Source: Spirochaetota bacterium (GTDB taxonomy: Bacteria; Spirochaetota; UBA4802; UBA5368). Taken from it: a stretch of DNA of 64,000 nt. The notes beneath the pieces were generated by a model that did no database searches, was not told the DNA's origin, and worked only from the letters and a program-made list of their open reading frames with translations. Below, one piece after another: positions 1 to 7,573 of this stretch (positions are counted from its first letter, which is position 1; every line of letters starts with the position of its first letter). Where the stretch lies: NCBI GenBank assembly GCA_035477215.1, contig DATIKU010000008.1, forward strand, positions 1 to 64,000. Reading direction: 5' to 3'. A program made the position numbers and the translations under genes.

Positions 1-949
1 CCCAGCCCAGATCGCGCTTCGCTTTCGAATAATCGCCGGTGAGGATGTCGACCTCGGCGGGGCGATAGAATTTCGGGTTTACCCGCACCAGCGTCTTTCC
101 GGTTTTCTTATCCCTGCCAATCTCTTTCGCTCCTTTGCCCTTCCACACGATGTCGATAGCGATGTGCGCGAAAGCGTGCTCGATGAACTCGCGCACCGAA
201 TGGCTCTCTCCGGTGGCCAGCACGTAATCGTCCGGGCTTTTCCGCTGAAGCATCATCCACATACCTTCAACGAATTCGGCCGCGTATCCCCAGTCGCGCA
301 TGGCGTCGAGGCTGCCGATCTCGAAATAGTCCTGTCTTCCATGCTTGATTTTCGCCACCGCGTCGGTTATCTTGCGGGTGACGAACTCGAGGCCCCGTAG
401 CGGCGACTCGTGATTGAAGAGGATGCCCGAACAGCCGAAGATGTCGTATGACTCGCGGTAGTTGATCGTCATCCAGTGGCCGTAGAGCTTGGCCGCGGCG
501 TAGGGGCTTCGAGGATAGAACGGCGTGCTTTCCCTTTGCGGCGACTCCTGGACCTTCCCGAACATCTCGCTGCTCGAGGCCTGGTAAAACCGTATGCGGG
601 GATTTACGATGCGTACGGCATCAAGCATGCGCGTAACCCCGAGGGCCGTTATCTCGCCGGTAAGTATCGGCTTCTCGAAGGAGACGGCGACAAAGCTCTG
701 CGCCGCCAGATTGTAAACCTCGTCCGGACGGTGTTTCTCGAACGCACGGATGAGGTTCCCGGTGTCCTGAATGTCGACTTCGAGGAGGCGGACGTCGTCG
801 AAGACTCCCATCTCCTCGAGCCGCCAGAAATTGGGGCTTGAGGTGCGGCGGTAGCCTCCGTATACGGTGTAGCCCTTCTGTAATAGGAATTTCGCCAGGT
901 ACGCGCCGTCCTGGCCGGTGATGCCGGTGATGAATGCCGTTTTTGGCAT
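1..949 (-). CDS. gmd: GDP-mannose 4,6-dehydratase, 3' end beyond window
   Basis: Converts GDP-D-mannose to GDP-4-keto-6-deoxymannose, the first step to GDP-fucose, GDP-rhamnose and related sugars for surface polysaccharide; cytoplasmic. Read on the minus strand from ATG at 949, the first 316 codons are intact and run off the window. The extended SDR Rossmann motif [15 protein letters not shown] is near residue 7, the catalytic Ser lies in QASSSEMFG, and the Tyr/Lys pair lies in [10 protein letters not shown]. Family members have about 340-370 residues, so only a short C-terminal part is missing. It lies beside other polysaccharide-gene fragments (NusG-like and rfbB remnants, a flippase), which supports a role in LPS or glycan synthesis. 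A likely promoter sits about 95 bp upstream. Confidence 0.95.
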   Translation of the reverse strand, partial: MPKTAFITGITGQDGAYLAKFLLQKGYTVYGGYRRTSSPNFWRLEEMGVFDDVRLLEVDIQDTGNLIRAFEKHRPDEVYNLAAQSFVAVSFEKPILTGEITALGVTRMLDAVRIVNPRIRFYQASSSEMFGKVQESPQRESTPFYPRSPYAAAKLYGHWMTINYRESYDIFGCSGILFNHESPLRGLEFVTRKITDAVAKIKHGRQDYFEIGSLDAMRDWGYAAEFVEGMWMMLQRKSPDDYVLATGESHSVREFIEHAFAHIAIDIVWKGKGAKEIGRDKKTGKTLVRVNPKFYRPAEVDILTGDYSKAKRDLGW

Positions 950-1042
950 ATAAATTAAACCTTTTTAGGTCTACTTATTGATATATGAAGGGTATACTTA
1001 TGGATGGAGGAATTTGTCAACCGATTATGCCATCGGCGACAA

Positions 1043-1051
1043 ACTATACCA
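1043..1051 (-). promoter_or_regulatory. Extended -10 promoter element for gmd
   Basis: On the minus strand the bases read TGGTATAGT, an extended -10 (TGn plus TATAGT, 5 of 6 to consensus). It would start transcription near 1036, giving a leader of about 90 nt before the gmd ATG. No clear -35 is visible, as expected for extended -10 promoters. The same TGGTATART core recurs upstream of fliD and of the cyclase gene. By inspection only. Confidence 0.4.
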
Positions 1052-1113
1052 TGATAAAGGATAATTCGCCGAGGAAGCGGTAATGGTTTTTATAGTTGTT
1101 GCTTTACTAAGTA

Positions 1114-1151
1114 CATTGCGAGCCCCGGCCTTATCGGGGCGTGGCAATCTC
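1114..1151. repeat. Half copy of dispersed palindromic element
   Basis: Begins CATTGCGAGCCCC and ends GGGGCGTGGCAATCTC, with an internal CCCCGGCC...GGGGC stem. It matches one arm of the two full 113-114 bp copies at 5934-6046 and 15946-16059. The other arm is missing. The rest of the 960-1183 gap shows no gene. Confidence 0.7.
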
Positions 1152-1183
1152 ACAAAGCATTTTGTTTTTTAGTAAAAAACTTG

Positions 1184-1387
1184 TTACCTCTTGAGATCCG
1201 CCACAATCGTCCTGCCATGAAAGCTTAACGCCACTTTTGCCCTGCCCTTGCGCCGGTCGACCTTTACGATGTTACCCTCAAGGCGCCTGAGCGGGCCATC
1301 GATCACCCGGATTCTGTTGTTCTCGTCGAAGACCACGGAAGACTTCTTGATCACCTCTCCGTACGCGATAAGCTCGGAGAACAGCAA
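1184..1387 (-). pseudogene. NusG-family antiterminator, C-terminal KOW remnant
   Basis: The 67-residue frame carries the C-terminal KOW domain of NusG/RfaH/LoaP-type elongation factors: the run RVIDGPLRRLEGNIVKVD followed by KGRAKVALSF and a basic end. The whole N-terminal NGN domain (about 110 residues), which binds RNA polymerase, is absent, and a stop at 1400-1402 closes the frame just upstream. A TTG at 1385-1387 is the only start and has no clear ribosome binding site. Specialised NusG paralogues often precede long polysaccharide operons, so this is best read as the tail of such a regulator after deletion. A stand-alone KOW protein is possible but unlikely. Confidence 0.7.
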
Positions 1388-1436
1388 TAGGTTTAAAGTC
1401 TAAAATGAGTTAAAAGCCTAAAGTTAAAAGTTTGCA

Positions 1437-1650
1437 TCATAATTCTTTCGACTTTCGACTTTCTTCTCTTACCTCCACCCATTCCCTGTACTCCCCGCTT
1501 TGGATCCGCTCGGTCCACTCGCCGTTATCAAGATACCACCGGACGGTCTTATCCAGCCCGCCGTCGAAATCGACGCTCTGCCGCCGGCCCAGATTGTTCT
1601 TCAGCCTGTCGCAGTTGATGACATAACGGCGGTTATTAACGTACGGGTTT
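1437..1650 (-). pseudogene. rfbB: dTDP-glucose 4,6-dehydratase, C-terminal remnant
   Basis: Read on the minus strand, the frame ending in TGA at 1437-1439 encodes RRYVINCDRLKNNLG, then VDFDGGLDKTVRWYLDN, then SGEYREW. That is the characteristic C-terminus of RfbB/RmlB. No start or N-terminal 270 residues exist: upstream of about 1650 the similarity ends, and the next gene is an unrelated ATPase. RfbB normally makes dTDP-4-keto-6-deoxyglucose for rhamnose synthesis. This fragment cannot be active. It sits in AT-rich heptad-like sequence (ACTTTCG and TAAAGTT repeats around 1393-1465), consistent with a rearrangement junction. The left limit of homology is approximate. Confidence 0.8.
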
Positions 1651-1718
1651 CTCCCGGAGGGGAGGTAAAACTTTTCAAATATAACCCGGCTACCACCATT
1701 TATATGGAACCGGTATCA

Positions 1719-3032
1719 TCATACCATGGCATCATCACCGCTGAAACCCCGGTATTCGATATCATACCCTTTGAAATAATCCACAAGGCCGGCCGCTTTT
1801 CTTTGAAGCGAAACAAGATCAAGCTTTTTGGCGCTTAGTTTAACATCACCGATTAATACCTTTTTCTCGGCGTCATTCACGGCGACAATATCTATTTCAT
1901 TGCCGCCGTCCCTCTCCCAGTACGAACCTATCCGGTTATACTTTTTTGATTCTCCCAGGATATCTTTAAAGAATTTCTCAAGAATTTTGCCGGCATAGGT
2001 ATCATAGTCACGTTTAATAATATTTTTGATATATTCAAAGTTGCCGATTTCAACCGCCGAACGGTTCCTGTAAAGAAATCTGAACCAGAAATTGAGAAAA
2101 TTATCAAGAATGGCGTATTTCATTTTACGTGAATTCGGCTTTGCGTTTATCGGTCTGATTCTTCCAATAATTCCGTAATCTTTTTCGAGCCTGTCAAGAT
2201 AGCCGCCGATATTCGTTTCGAGAATAGACTCTATCTCGCTTCTCCCCGTTTTACCCGACGAGATCAATTCTAAAATCGAGAAGTAAACGCCATATTCTTT
2301 ACCAAATTCTTCGATTAACAAATTTTTGCCTTCATTGATAAACGGAGAATCGGTTGACGTAATAACATCAATAATTTTATCAAAGGTAAACGCCCGGTTA
2401 TCCACGAGTATTTCAATATATTTCGGACTCCCCCCTGTAAAAAGGTAATAATCAAATAATAGTTTCCGCGGGGCCTTATTATCGGCGAGAATTTCAGCGA
2501 TAGTGCCGACAGTAAATGGCTTAAGATGCATTATCCTGTCGGCGCGATTGAATAACGGCTCTCTCGAGTTTTGAAATATTTTATACATCAATGAATATAC
2601 GGAGCCGATGAAAACAACCGTTAGTTCGCACCTGTTTTTATTCAGGTCCCAGAGCTTCTGTATATCGGAATACACTGAGGGGTTTATATAATAAAATTCC
2701 TGGAACTCATCAATAACAACCGTGAATTTTTCTTTTTGAGACAGGCGAAGCAGAAGCTCAAAAATGTCCCTGAAATAATGTATCTCTCCGATTACCGGAA
2801 GCTCCGGGAACCGCCCTTTTATTTCGTTCAGGTATTCCTCACAGAGCATGGTTTCAGCTTTTTTCGCGACAAAGAGATACACATGCTTCAAATTCCGCGC
2901 GAATTCCAGGGCAAGGGCGGTTTTACCCACCCGCCTTCTGCCTGTTAAAACCACCATGCGGGAACTGCCTTCCGTACTATTGAGCTTCTTTAATTCATTT
3001 AATTCAGAGCACCGATTGTAGAATTTATTCAA
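1719..3032 (-). CDS. ATPase_2/DUF234 family AAA ATPase
   Basis: A 437-residue protein of the archaeal-type ATPase family (ATPase_2 followed by DUF234). Walker A GRRRVGKTALALEFA lies near residue 31 and Walker B TVVIDEFQEF near 103. A DUF234-like segment, ILDNFLNFWFRFLYRNRS, is near 310. The C-terminal part, YWERDGGNEIDIVA...GDVKLS, has the E-D-K layout of a restriction-endonuclease-like fold. The TTG start at 3032 is chosen because GGAGG sits 5 bases upstream. Function in this family is not established; some members are thought to act in DNA-linked or defence roles. Base composition is clearly more AT-rich than its neighbours, and it is wedged between two gene remnants, which points to horizontal gain. 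Confidence 0.85.
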   Translation of the reverse strand: MNKFYNRCSELNELKKLNSTEGSSRMVVLTGRRRVGKTALALEFARNLKHVYLFVAKKAETMLCEEYLNEIKGRFPELPVIGEIHYFRDIFELLLRLSQKEKFTVVIDEFQEFYYINPSVYSDIQKLWDLNKNRCELTVVFIGSVYSLMYKIFQNSREPLFNRADRIMHLKPFTVGTIAEILADNKAPRKLLFDYYLFTGGSPKYIEILVDNRAFTFDKIIDVITSTDSPFINEGKNLLIEEFGKEYGVYFSILELISSGKTGRSEIESILETNIGGYLDRLEKDYGIIGRIRPINAKPNSRKMKYAILDNFLNFWFRFLYRNRSAVEIGNFEYIKNIIKRDYDTYAGKILEKFFKDILGESKKYNRIGSYWERDGGNEIDIVAVNDAEKKVLIGDVKLSAKKLDLVSLQRKAAGLVDYFKGYDIEYRGFSGDDAMV

Positions 3033-3123
3033 CGCAACCTCCGTTACGGTAACACAGGTTGCGATAGCATAACAAAATTGTCAAGCACTTTAGCCCTGCC
3101 TCATTGAGCGGCGATTGAGATTT

Positions 3124-3345
3124 TCAAATAACACGATTCACCTCTCCACCCATTCCCGGCACGCCCCACGCGTAACTGCCGAACAGTATCACCCTGTGCG
3201 GATCGACCGGCTTGAGCGCCTCGATTATTCGATCGGCTATTTCTTTCGGAAGCACCCCTGCCACCTCGCTCACCGGGTCATGCGTCGCGACCGCCCGCAT
3301 GGGCGATCGTGTTTTCACCGTAGCATACCCGGCGGGCCCCGTCAA
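3124..3345 (-). pseudogene. MNT-type nucleotidyltransferase, truncated remnant
   Basis: The frame encodes LPKEIADRIIEALKPVDPHR followed by VILFGSYAWG. This is the opening helix and the GSxxxG nucleotide-binding strand of minimal (MNT) nucleotidyltransferases. In intact members the next strand carries the catalytic DxD (SDIDLLV-like). Here it is replaced by VPGMGGEVNRVI and a stop, so the metal-binding residues are gone. MNT proteins normally pair with HEPN partners; none is present. The start is uncertain because only the domain region is recognisable. Confidence 0.6.
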
Positions 3346-3483
3346 TCATGAATCTTCGATATGGATACTTCGCCGCGCGCATCGCGATGCTGTCAACGGG
3401 CATGTTCACTCTACCGGAATCGCCGCTTTATCTTGATTTTTTTACCTCCCGCCTGCTATCCTGCGCTTCAGGTATATCGCCCC

Positions 3484-4968
3484 ATGACACTCAAAGACCG
3501 CCTTTCGATCAAAAAGCCTTCCGCGCCCAAGGCGCGGATATTCCTCCATTCCATGGCCGCGAACGCCGCCACCGTGTTCGACAAGCTGGCGTTCTTCGCC
3601 CTGAGCGTAATCACGGCGCGCTACCTCGGCCTCGAACAGTTCGGCGAATACGCCTCGGCGCTCGCCTTCGCCACGTTTTTTTCGATCTTCGCGGACCTGG
3701 GCGCCGGCTCCGCGCTGGTGCGTGCCGTCAGCCTCCAGCGGGAGCTCGAACGAGCGCATTTTGCGAGCGCGCTGAAGGCAAAGCTCCTTTTTTCGATCTG
3801 CGCGTACGGCGCGCTGGCGGTCGCGCTGTACTTCTCCGGCTTCAACCGCAACACCGTATATCTCGCGCTCGTTCTCGGCGTGGCGCGCGCGGGGAACGTC
3901 TTTCTTGCCGGGTTTTACGCGCTCTACGACGCGAAAGAGCGTTTTTTTCTCTCCTCTTTCTTCAACTCGTCATTCTCGCTCTCGGTACTTGCGGGCACGA
4001 TATTCGTGGTGCTTTTACGAGGCGATTATTTCGCCCTGGCGTGGGTGCGAGCGTGGATCGTCGTCGCGTATATCGCGGTCGTCGGCGCGCTGACTCTGTA
4101 TTATTTCCGTCCGCTGTGGAAGCCGGGTCTTTTGCGGGGGTTTCTCGAAAGCGCGGTCCCCTTCGGCCTTAGTTCGCTCTTCGGCAGTATCAGCCAGAAC
4201 GCCGCCGTCCCCATCCTCTCGCTTTTGCACGGCACCACGCCGGCGGGCATATTCACCAACGGCTATCTCTTTCTGTCCTCGCTCTTTTTCATCCCCTCCA
4301 ACCTCAATCGGGTGCTGTTGCCTTACCTGTATCGGTGCTCATACCCGGAAGAGAAGGAAAAATTCCAGTTCGCCCACGATATCTACGCGAAGCTCTACGC
4401 CCTCATATCGTTTTACGTATTCATTGTGCTTTTCTTTTACTCGCGGGAATTCATACTCATCGTCTTCGGCGAGCGCTACGCGGCGTCGATCGATGTGCTG
4501 CGCGTCAGCGCCTTCGGCGTGCCCTTTGTCTTCACCGTGGCCGGCGCGCTCATCCAGGCGCTCGACCTTCAACGGACGCTCGCGCGCCTGCAGGGTATGG
4601 CCGCGGCGTTCAATATCATCGTCTGCGTCGTATGCATTCGCCTGTTCGGCTCCGAAGGCGCGGCCGGCGCGGTGGTGCTCACCAATGCCCTGCTCTTTTT
4701 CTCGATGTACTTTTTTCTCTACCGAAGGCATTCCGTGCGGCTCTACCGCACCTTTTTCGTGTACGTTAAACTCGTCCTCATCGCACTCGCATTGTACGCC
4801 CTGTATGCCACGATATTCTCAACGCTCTTTTCCGTGTGCTCGTTCCTGATCACAAGCGCGCTCTACGCGGCCGCGGCGGCGCTGTTTCTGATCACGAAGG
4901 ACGATATCCGGGTCATTCGCGAGACGGTGGGAGCTAAGTGGGTAAGTATTGAAGATCGGAAGATTTAA
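3484..4968 (+). CDS. Polysaccharide flippase, Wzx/MVF-like
   Basis: A predicted integral membrane protein of about 494 residues with 12-14 hydrophobic segments. It begins with a short basic tail and the segment MAANAATVFDKLAFFALSVITARYLG, which is typical of O-antigen flippases (polysaccharide biosynthesis / MATE-like fold). Role: moves lipid-linked oligosaccharide units across the inner membrane. The ATG at 3484 (MTLKDRL) is preferred over an in-frame ATG at 3361, because the 41 extra residues look non-coding and the conserved part begins soon after 3484. Neighbours are remnants of sugar-nucleotide genes. The substrate cannot be told from sequence. Confidence 0.85.
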   Translation: MTLKDRLSIKKPSAPKARIFLHSMAANAATVFDKLAFFALSVITARYLGLEQFGEYASALAFATFFSIFADLGAGSALVRAVSLQRELERAHFASALKAKLLFSICAYGALAVALYFSGFNRNTVYLALVLGVARAGNVFLAGFYALYDAKERFFLSSFFNSSFSLSVLAGTIFVVLLRGDYFALAWVRAWIVVAYIAVVGALTLYYFRPLWKPGLLRGFLESAVPFGLSSLFGSISQNAAVPILSLLHGTTPAGIFTNGYLFLSSLFFIPSNLNRVLLPYLYRCSYPEEKEKFQFAHDIYAKLYALISFYVFIVLFFYSREFILIVFGERYAASIDVLRVSAFGVPFVFTVAGALIQALDLQRTLARLQGMAAAFNIIVCVVCIRLFGSEGAAGAVVLTNALLFFSMYFFLYRRHSVRLYRTFFVYVKLVLIALALYALYATIFSTLFSVCSFLITSALYAAAAALFLITKDDIRVIRETVGAKWVSIEDRKI

Positions 4969-5010
4969 GATTGAAAATTATGAAGCCGCTACTTTAATCT
5001 TTTAATCTTC
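4969..5010. repeat. Left direct repeat flanking nucleotidyltransferase cassette
   Basis: Begins GATTGAAAATTAT, continues AGCCGCTACTTTAATCTT and ends in ATCTTCAA. It matches 5871-5908 in the same orientation with few differences, and includes the last codons and stop of the 5002-5520 gene. Inside and just before it, GAAGATTTAAGATT pairs with AATCTTTTAATCTTC, a possible bidirectional hairpin between the convergent genes. Confidence 0.6.
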
Positions 5011-5520
5011 AATCCCCAATTTCTTCCTCCACTCGTCTATATATTGCCAGTCCATATCAGACCCTTTTATTCTCAGCATCATTTCACAATCGGACAGGTC
5101 CTGGAGCCGCATCGAAAGCTTTTTAAGAAGGTAAAGGTCTTCCAGCGACACAACGGGAATATCGACACCACCGAAAGGCAGCGGTACCGATCGTTGAAGA
5201 ATATTTACGCCGAAATCGTGATTTGAAGGAATAATGAAGTCGACAATGGTTTCCTGTCCGTCATCGAACCCCACAAAACGCCGTATGCTCACACTTCCGG
5301 CGGCCACGGATTCGCGATGAGGGATAAGCTTTTCGAAAGCGCGATGCAATGCGCCTTCAATCCGCTCCACTTCCGCGGTGGATACCACGATTAAATCGAT
5401 ATCGGTGGTCGCCCGGGGAATGATATGAATGCCGTACGCGAACCCGCCGGCCAGTGCGCACGGGAGATTCGCGTCACCCAGTGATGTAATGACGGCGATC
5501 AGCCTCTCTTCCAGGATCAT
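5002..5520 (-). CDS. Pol-beta-type nucleotidyltransferase, AbiEii-like
   Basis: 172 residues. The nucleotidyltransferase signature GGFAYGIH (about residue 25) is followed by ATTDIDLIV with the catalytic DxD near residue 41. A later acidic strand, ETIVDFIIP, fits the third catalytic Asp. This arrangement is found in AbiEii/MenT-like toxins and in uncharacterised nucleotidyltransferases; the activity may be NMP or pyrimidine transfer to RNA or protein. Its ATG overlaps the stop of the upstream small gene by 4 bp (ATGA), so the two are translationally coupled, a layout common for antitoxin-toxin pairs. The pair is flanked by near-identical direct repeats. Toxicity is an inference. Confidence 0.65.
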   Translation of the reverse strand: MILEERLIAVITSLGDANLPCALAGGFAYGIHIIPRATTDIDLIVVSTAEVERIEGALHRAFEKLIPHRESVAAGSVSIRRFVGFDDGQETIVDFIIPSNHDFGVNILQRSVPLPFGGVDIPVVSLEDLYLLKKLSMRLQDLSDCEMMLRIKGSDMDWQYIDEWRKKLGIED

Positions 5521-5738
5521 GGAAGGTCTTCCATAGGCTTACCCGGGGAGCGTAACCCGGTATCCGCACCGTACAGCGAGGCATTTTTAACTTCACATAC
5601 CCTGTGCCAGAAAAGCCGCTCGGCTTCGTCCGTTGAAACACCGGGATTATCTCTCATAATCGACGCGACGGCGAGGTCCTTCGCCAGCTCCGCAAGCTCA
5701 AGGGTCCGTTCGAGGTTTCGAAACATTTCCTCAGTCAT
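5517..5738 (-). CDS. Small partner of nucleotidyltransferase, possible antitoxin
   Basis: 73 residues, first gene of a two-gene operon. The N-terminus MTEEMFRNLERTLELAELAKDL is predicted helical and amphipathic. The motif DEAERLFWHRVCE in the middle recalls small proteins encoded beside nucleotidyltransferase genes in many bacteria. No DNA-binding domain is evident. By position (upstream, 4-bp ATGA overlap) it could be the antitoxin or a stabilising partner. I do not recognise a named family with certainty. Confidence 0.55.
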   Translation of the reverse strand: MTEEMFRNLERTLELAELAKDLAVASIMRDNPGVSTDEAERLFWHRVCEVKNASLYGADTGLRSPGKPMEDLP

Positions 5739-5817
5739 TGAATAAAAATACCGGGATCCCCGGTGAACGTCAACCCGTTTTCAAACGGAGGGCGTTCATA
5801 TTCAGGATTGAGGATTA

Positions 5818-5866
5818 GAAGATAGAAGATTAAAGATTAAAGATTAAAAAAATAAAGATTAGAAAT
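5818..5866. repeat. AT-rich heptad microsatellite
   Basis: Degenerate tandem copies of a 7-bp unit AAGATTA/AGATTAA, lying in the 344-bp gap 5739-6082. No gene is visible in the gap. It also holds the right flanking repeat (5871-5908) and a palindromic element (5934-6046). Confidence 0.7.
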
Positions 5867-5870
5867 TTTA

Positions 5871-5908
5871 GATTGAAATTATTACCCAGCCGCTAATTTA
5901 ATCTTCAG
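5871..5908. repeat. Right direct repeat flanking nucleotidyltransferase cassette
   Basis: GATTGAAATTATTAC, then AGCCGCTAATTTAATCTTCA. Same orientation and near-identical to 4969-5010. The two copies bracket the whole two-gene cassette (5002-5738). Confidence 0.6.
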
Positions 5909-5933
5909 ACTTGGTGCATAATTAATAAAAAAT

Positions 5934-6046
5934 GTCATCGCGAGGAGCGCAGCGACGTGGCGATCTCTAAAGGCAACACGTTGATTCATGAAACTCTGTG
6001 CATAGAGAGATTGCCACGCCCCGATACGACCGGGACTCGCAATGAC
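5934..6046. repeat. Dispersed palindromic element, full copy
   Basis: 113 bp bounded by the near-inverted ends GTCATCGCGAG and CTCGCAATGAC, with the inner inverted pair GTGGCGATCTC / GAGATTGCCAC. The left arm carries GAGCGCAGCGAC; the right arm carries a CCCCGATACGACCGGG hairpin. No coding potential. A second full copy is at 15946-16059 and a half copy at 1114-1151. REP/MITE-like elements with this outline are known to me from many unrelated genomes. Confidence 0.8.
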
Positions 6047-6082
6047 ACTCAGTAAAGCAATAGCACTTTTAATCTTTAATCC

Positions 6083-6805
6083 ATGAACTCACTCTACGCC
6101 ATCATCCTCGCCGGGGGCCGGGGGGAACGCCTGGGCTCAGAAGAACCCAAGCAGTTTCTGGATCTCGCCGGAATGCCCGTCCTCGCCTGGTCCATGGAGG
6201 CCTTCGCCGCGGCGGGCGGCCTTGCCGGCATGGTGCTCGTCGGCCCGGACGGCCGCCTCGCGCGCATGGAGTCCATCGCCGCGGCGCACGGGCGCGGCCT
6301 GGTGCGCGCGGTCGTGCCCGGCGGCGCGACACGCCAGGGCTCGTCGTGGAACGGGCTTATGGCGCTTCCGTTCGACGGGGACGACATCGTCCTCATCCAC
6401 GACGCGGCGCGCCCGTTCATTACGCCCGCGACGATACTCGAATGCGTCGGCGCGGCGCGGGTCCACGGCGCTGCGGCCGTATATGTCCGCGCGACCGACA
6501 CCGTCGCCGAGGGCGCGGACGGTTTCGTGCGCGCCATCCCATCACGTGAATGCCTTTACTACGCCCAGACGCCGCAGTGCTTCCGCTATGCGCTCATACG
6601 CGGGGCCCACGAGCGGGCGCGCGCGGAGGGGATCGATTCGTCCACCGACGACGTCCGCCTGGCGCTCGATGCGGGACACCGGGTCAGAATAGTTTCGGGC
6701 GACGCGGGCAACATGAAGATCACCACGGCTTTCGACCTGGAGGCTGCGCGGTTTTACGCGGAGCGTGGTATCGGAAATGACGGTCGTCGTGATTATCGAT
6801 CGTAG
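6083..6805 (+). CDS. ispD: 2-C-methyl-D-erythritol 4-phosphate cytidylyltransferase
   Basis: Third enzyme of the MEP isoprenoid pathway: transfers CMP from CTP to methylerythritol 4-phosphate. 240 residues, the usual length. The CTP-binding loop AIILAGGRGERLGS is at residues 7-20, the conserved DAARPFI is in the middle, and STDDVRLAL and the C-terminal NMKITTAFDL match the family signature. Cytoplasmic. It is on the plus strand, convergent with the mgtC-like gene. The MEP pathway would supply IPP to the polyprenyl synthase at 43900-44886. Confidence 0.95.
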   Translation: MNSLYAIILAGGRGERLGSEEPKQFLDLAGMPVLAWSMEAFAAAGGLAGMVLVGPDGRLARMESIAAAHGRGLVRAVVPGGATRQGSSWNGLMALPFDGDDIVLIHDAARPFITPATILECVGAARVHGAAAVYVRATDTVAEGADGFVRAIPSRECLYYAQTPQCFRYALIRGAHERARAEGIDSSTDDVRLALDAGHRVRIVSGDAGNMKITTAFDLEAARFYAERGIGNDGRRDYRS

Positions 6806-6877
6806 AGAAACGCGGGGAATCAGCAAATTATACGGCGGTGCCGGGTCCTGGAGCCCGCCGACGCGATAATAACCGCC

Positions 6878-7573
6878 TCACTCGATCCGCAGCGTCTTGA
6901 TATTGCCGAGCTTCTTGATGGCGTCGAAAAGCTGTCGGATGCTCGCGCCCTCGTTGACGCGGCAGTTGATTACGACCTCGGTGCTCTGGGTCTCGACGTT
7001 TTCGGTGATGGAGACCTGCTTGAGGATGATGTCGAAGCCCTTGACGGTTTCGATGATCAGCTTGGGGCCGAGCTTCGCGGAGTTGATCACCACCGTGAGC
7101 ACGCGCTGGTCTTTCCGCTCGAATAATCGGTTCTCCACGTGTTCGAACAATTGCAGAATTACCACCAGAAGCGCCGTGGAGGCGAGCCCCAGAAAATAGA
7201 ATCCGGCGCCGATGGCGAGTCCGATGGCGGACACGGTCCATATCGACGCGGCGGTGGTGAGTCCCTTTACGCTGAAGCCGTACCGGAAGATGGCGCCCGC
7301 CCCCAAAAAACCGATGCCGCTGATGACCTGCGCCGAGAGCCTTCCCGGATCGGCATTACGGCTTTCCTTCATGAACTCGACCGGGATGTATATGGAGATG
7401 AGCATGACCAGGCACGCGCCAAGACAGAGCACCATGTGCGTGCGCAGGCCCGCGGGCTGGTAGTGCTGTTCGCGCTCGAAGCCCACCACAAACCCGGCGA
7501 ACATGGCGATGAAGAGCCGCACGATGACGCTCGCCGGGTGCGAGAAGTCGAGGCCGGTGATGGCGTCAATCAT
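6878..7573 (-). CDS. MgtC/SapB family inner-membrane protein
   Basis: About 231 residues. The N-terminal half has four or five membrane segments with the family hallmarks GFVVGFEREQHYQPAGLRTH, SGIGFLGAGAIF and VKGLTTAASIW. The C-terminal 80 residues look like the soluble ACT-like domain found in long MgtC proteins. MgtC proteins are linked to survival at low magnesium and, in Salmonella, to F-type ATP synthase control. ATG at 7573 is preferred because GGAA stands 7 bases upstream; an ATG at 7585 is also in frame. Either start overlaps the argH 3' end, so it is cotranscribed and probably coupled with argH. Confidence 0.88.
   Translation of the reverse strand: MIDAITGLDFSHPASVIVRLFIAMFAGFVVGFEREQHYQPAGLRTHMVLCLGACLVMLISIYIPVEFMKESRNADPGRLSAQVISGIGFLGAGAIFRYGFSVKGLTTAASIWTVSAIGLAIGAGFYFLGLASTALLVVILQLFEHVENRLFERKDQRVLTVVINSAKLGPKLIIETVKGFDIILKQVSITENVETQSTEVVINCRVNEGASIRQLFDAIKKLGNIKTLRIE

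Noticed and set aside
1432-1838. Two plus-strand frames across the rfbB remnant
   Set aside because: The minus-strand frame gives a clear RfbB C-terminus; the plus frames are unlike any protein.
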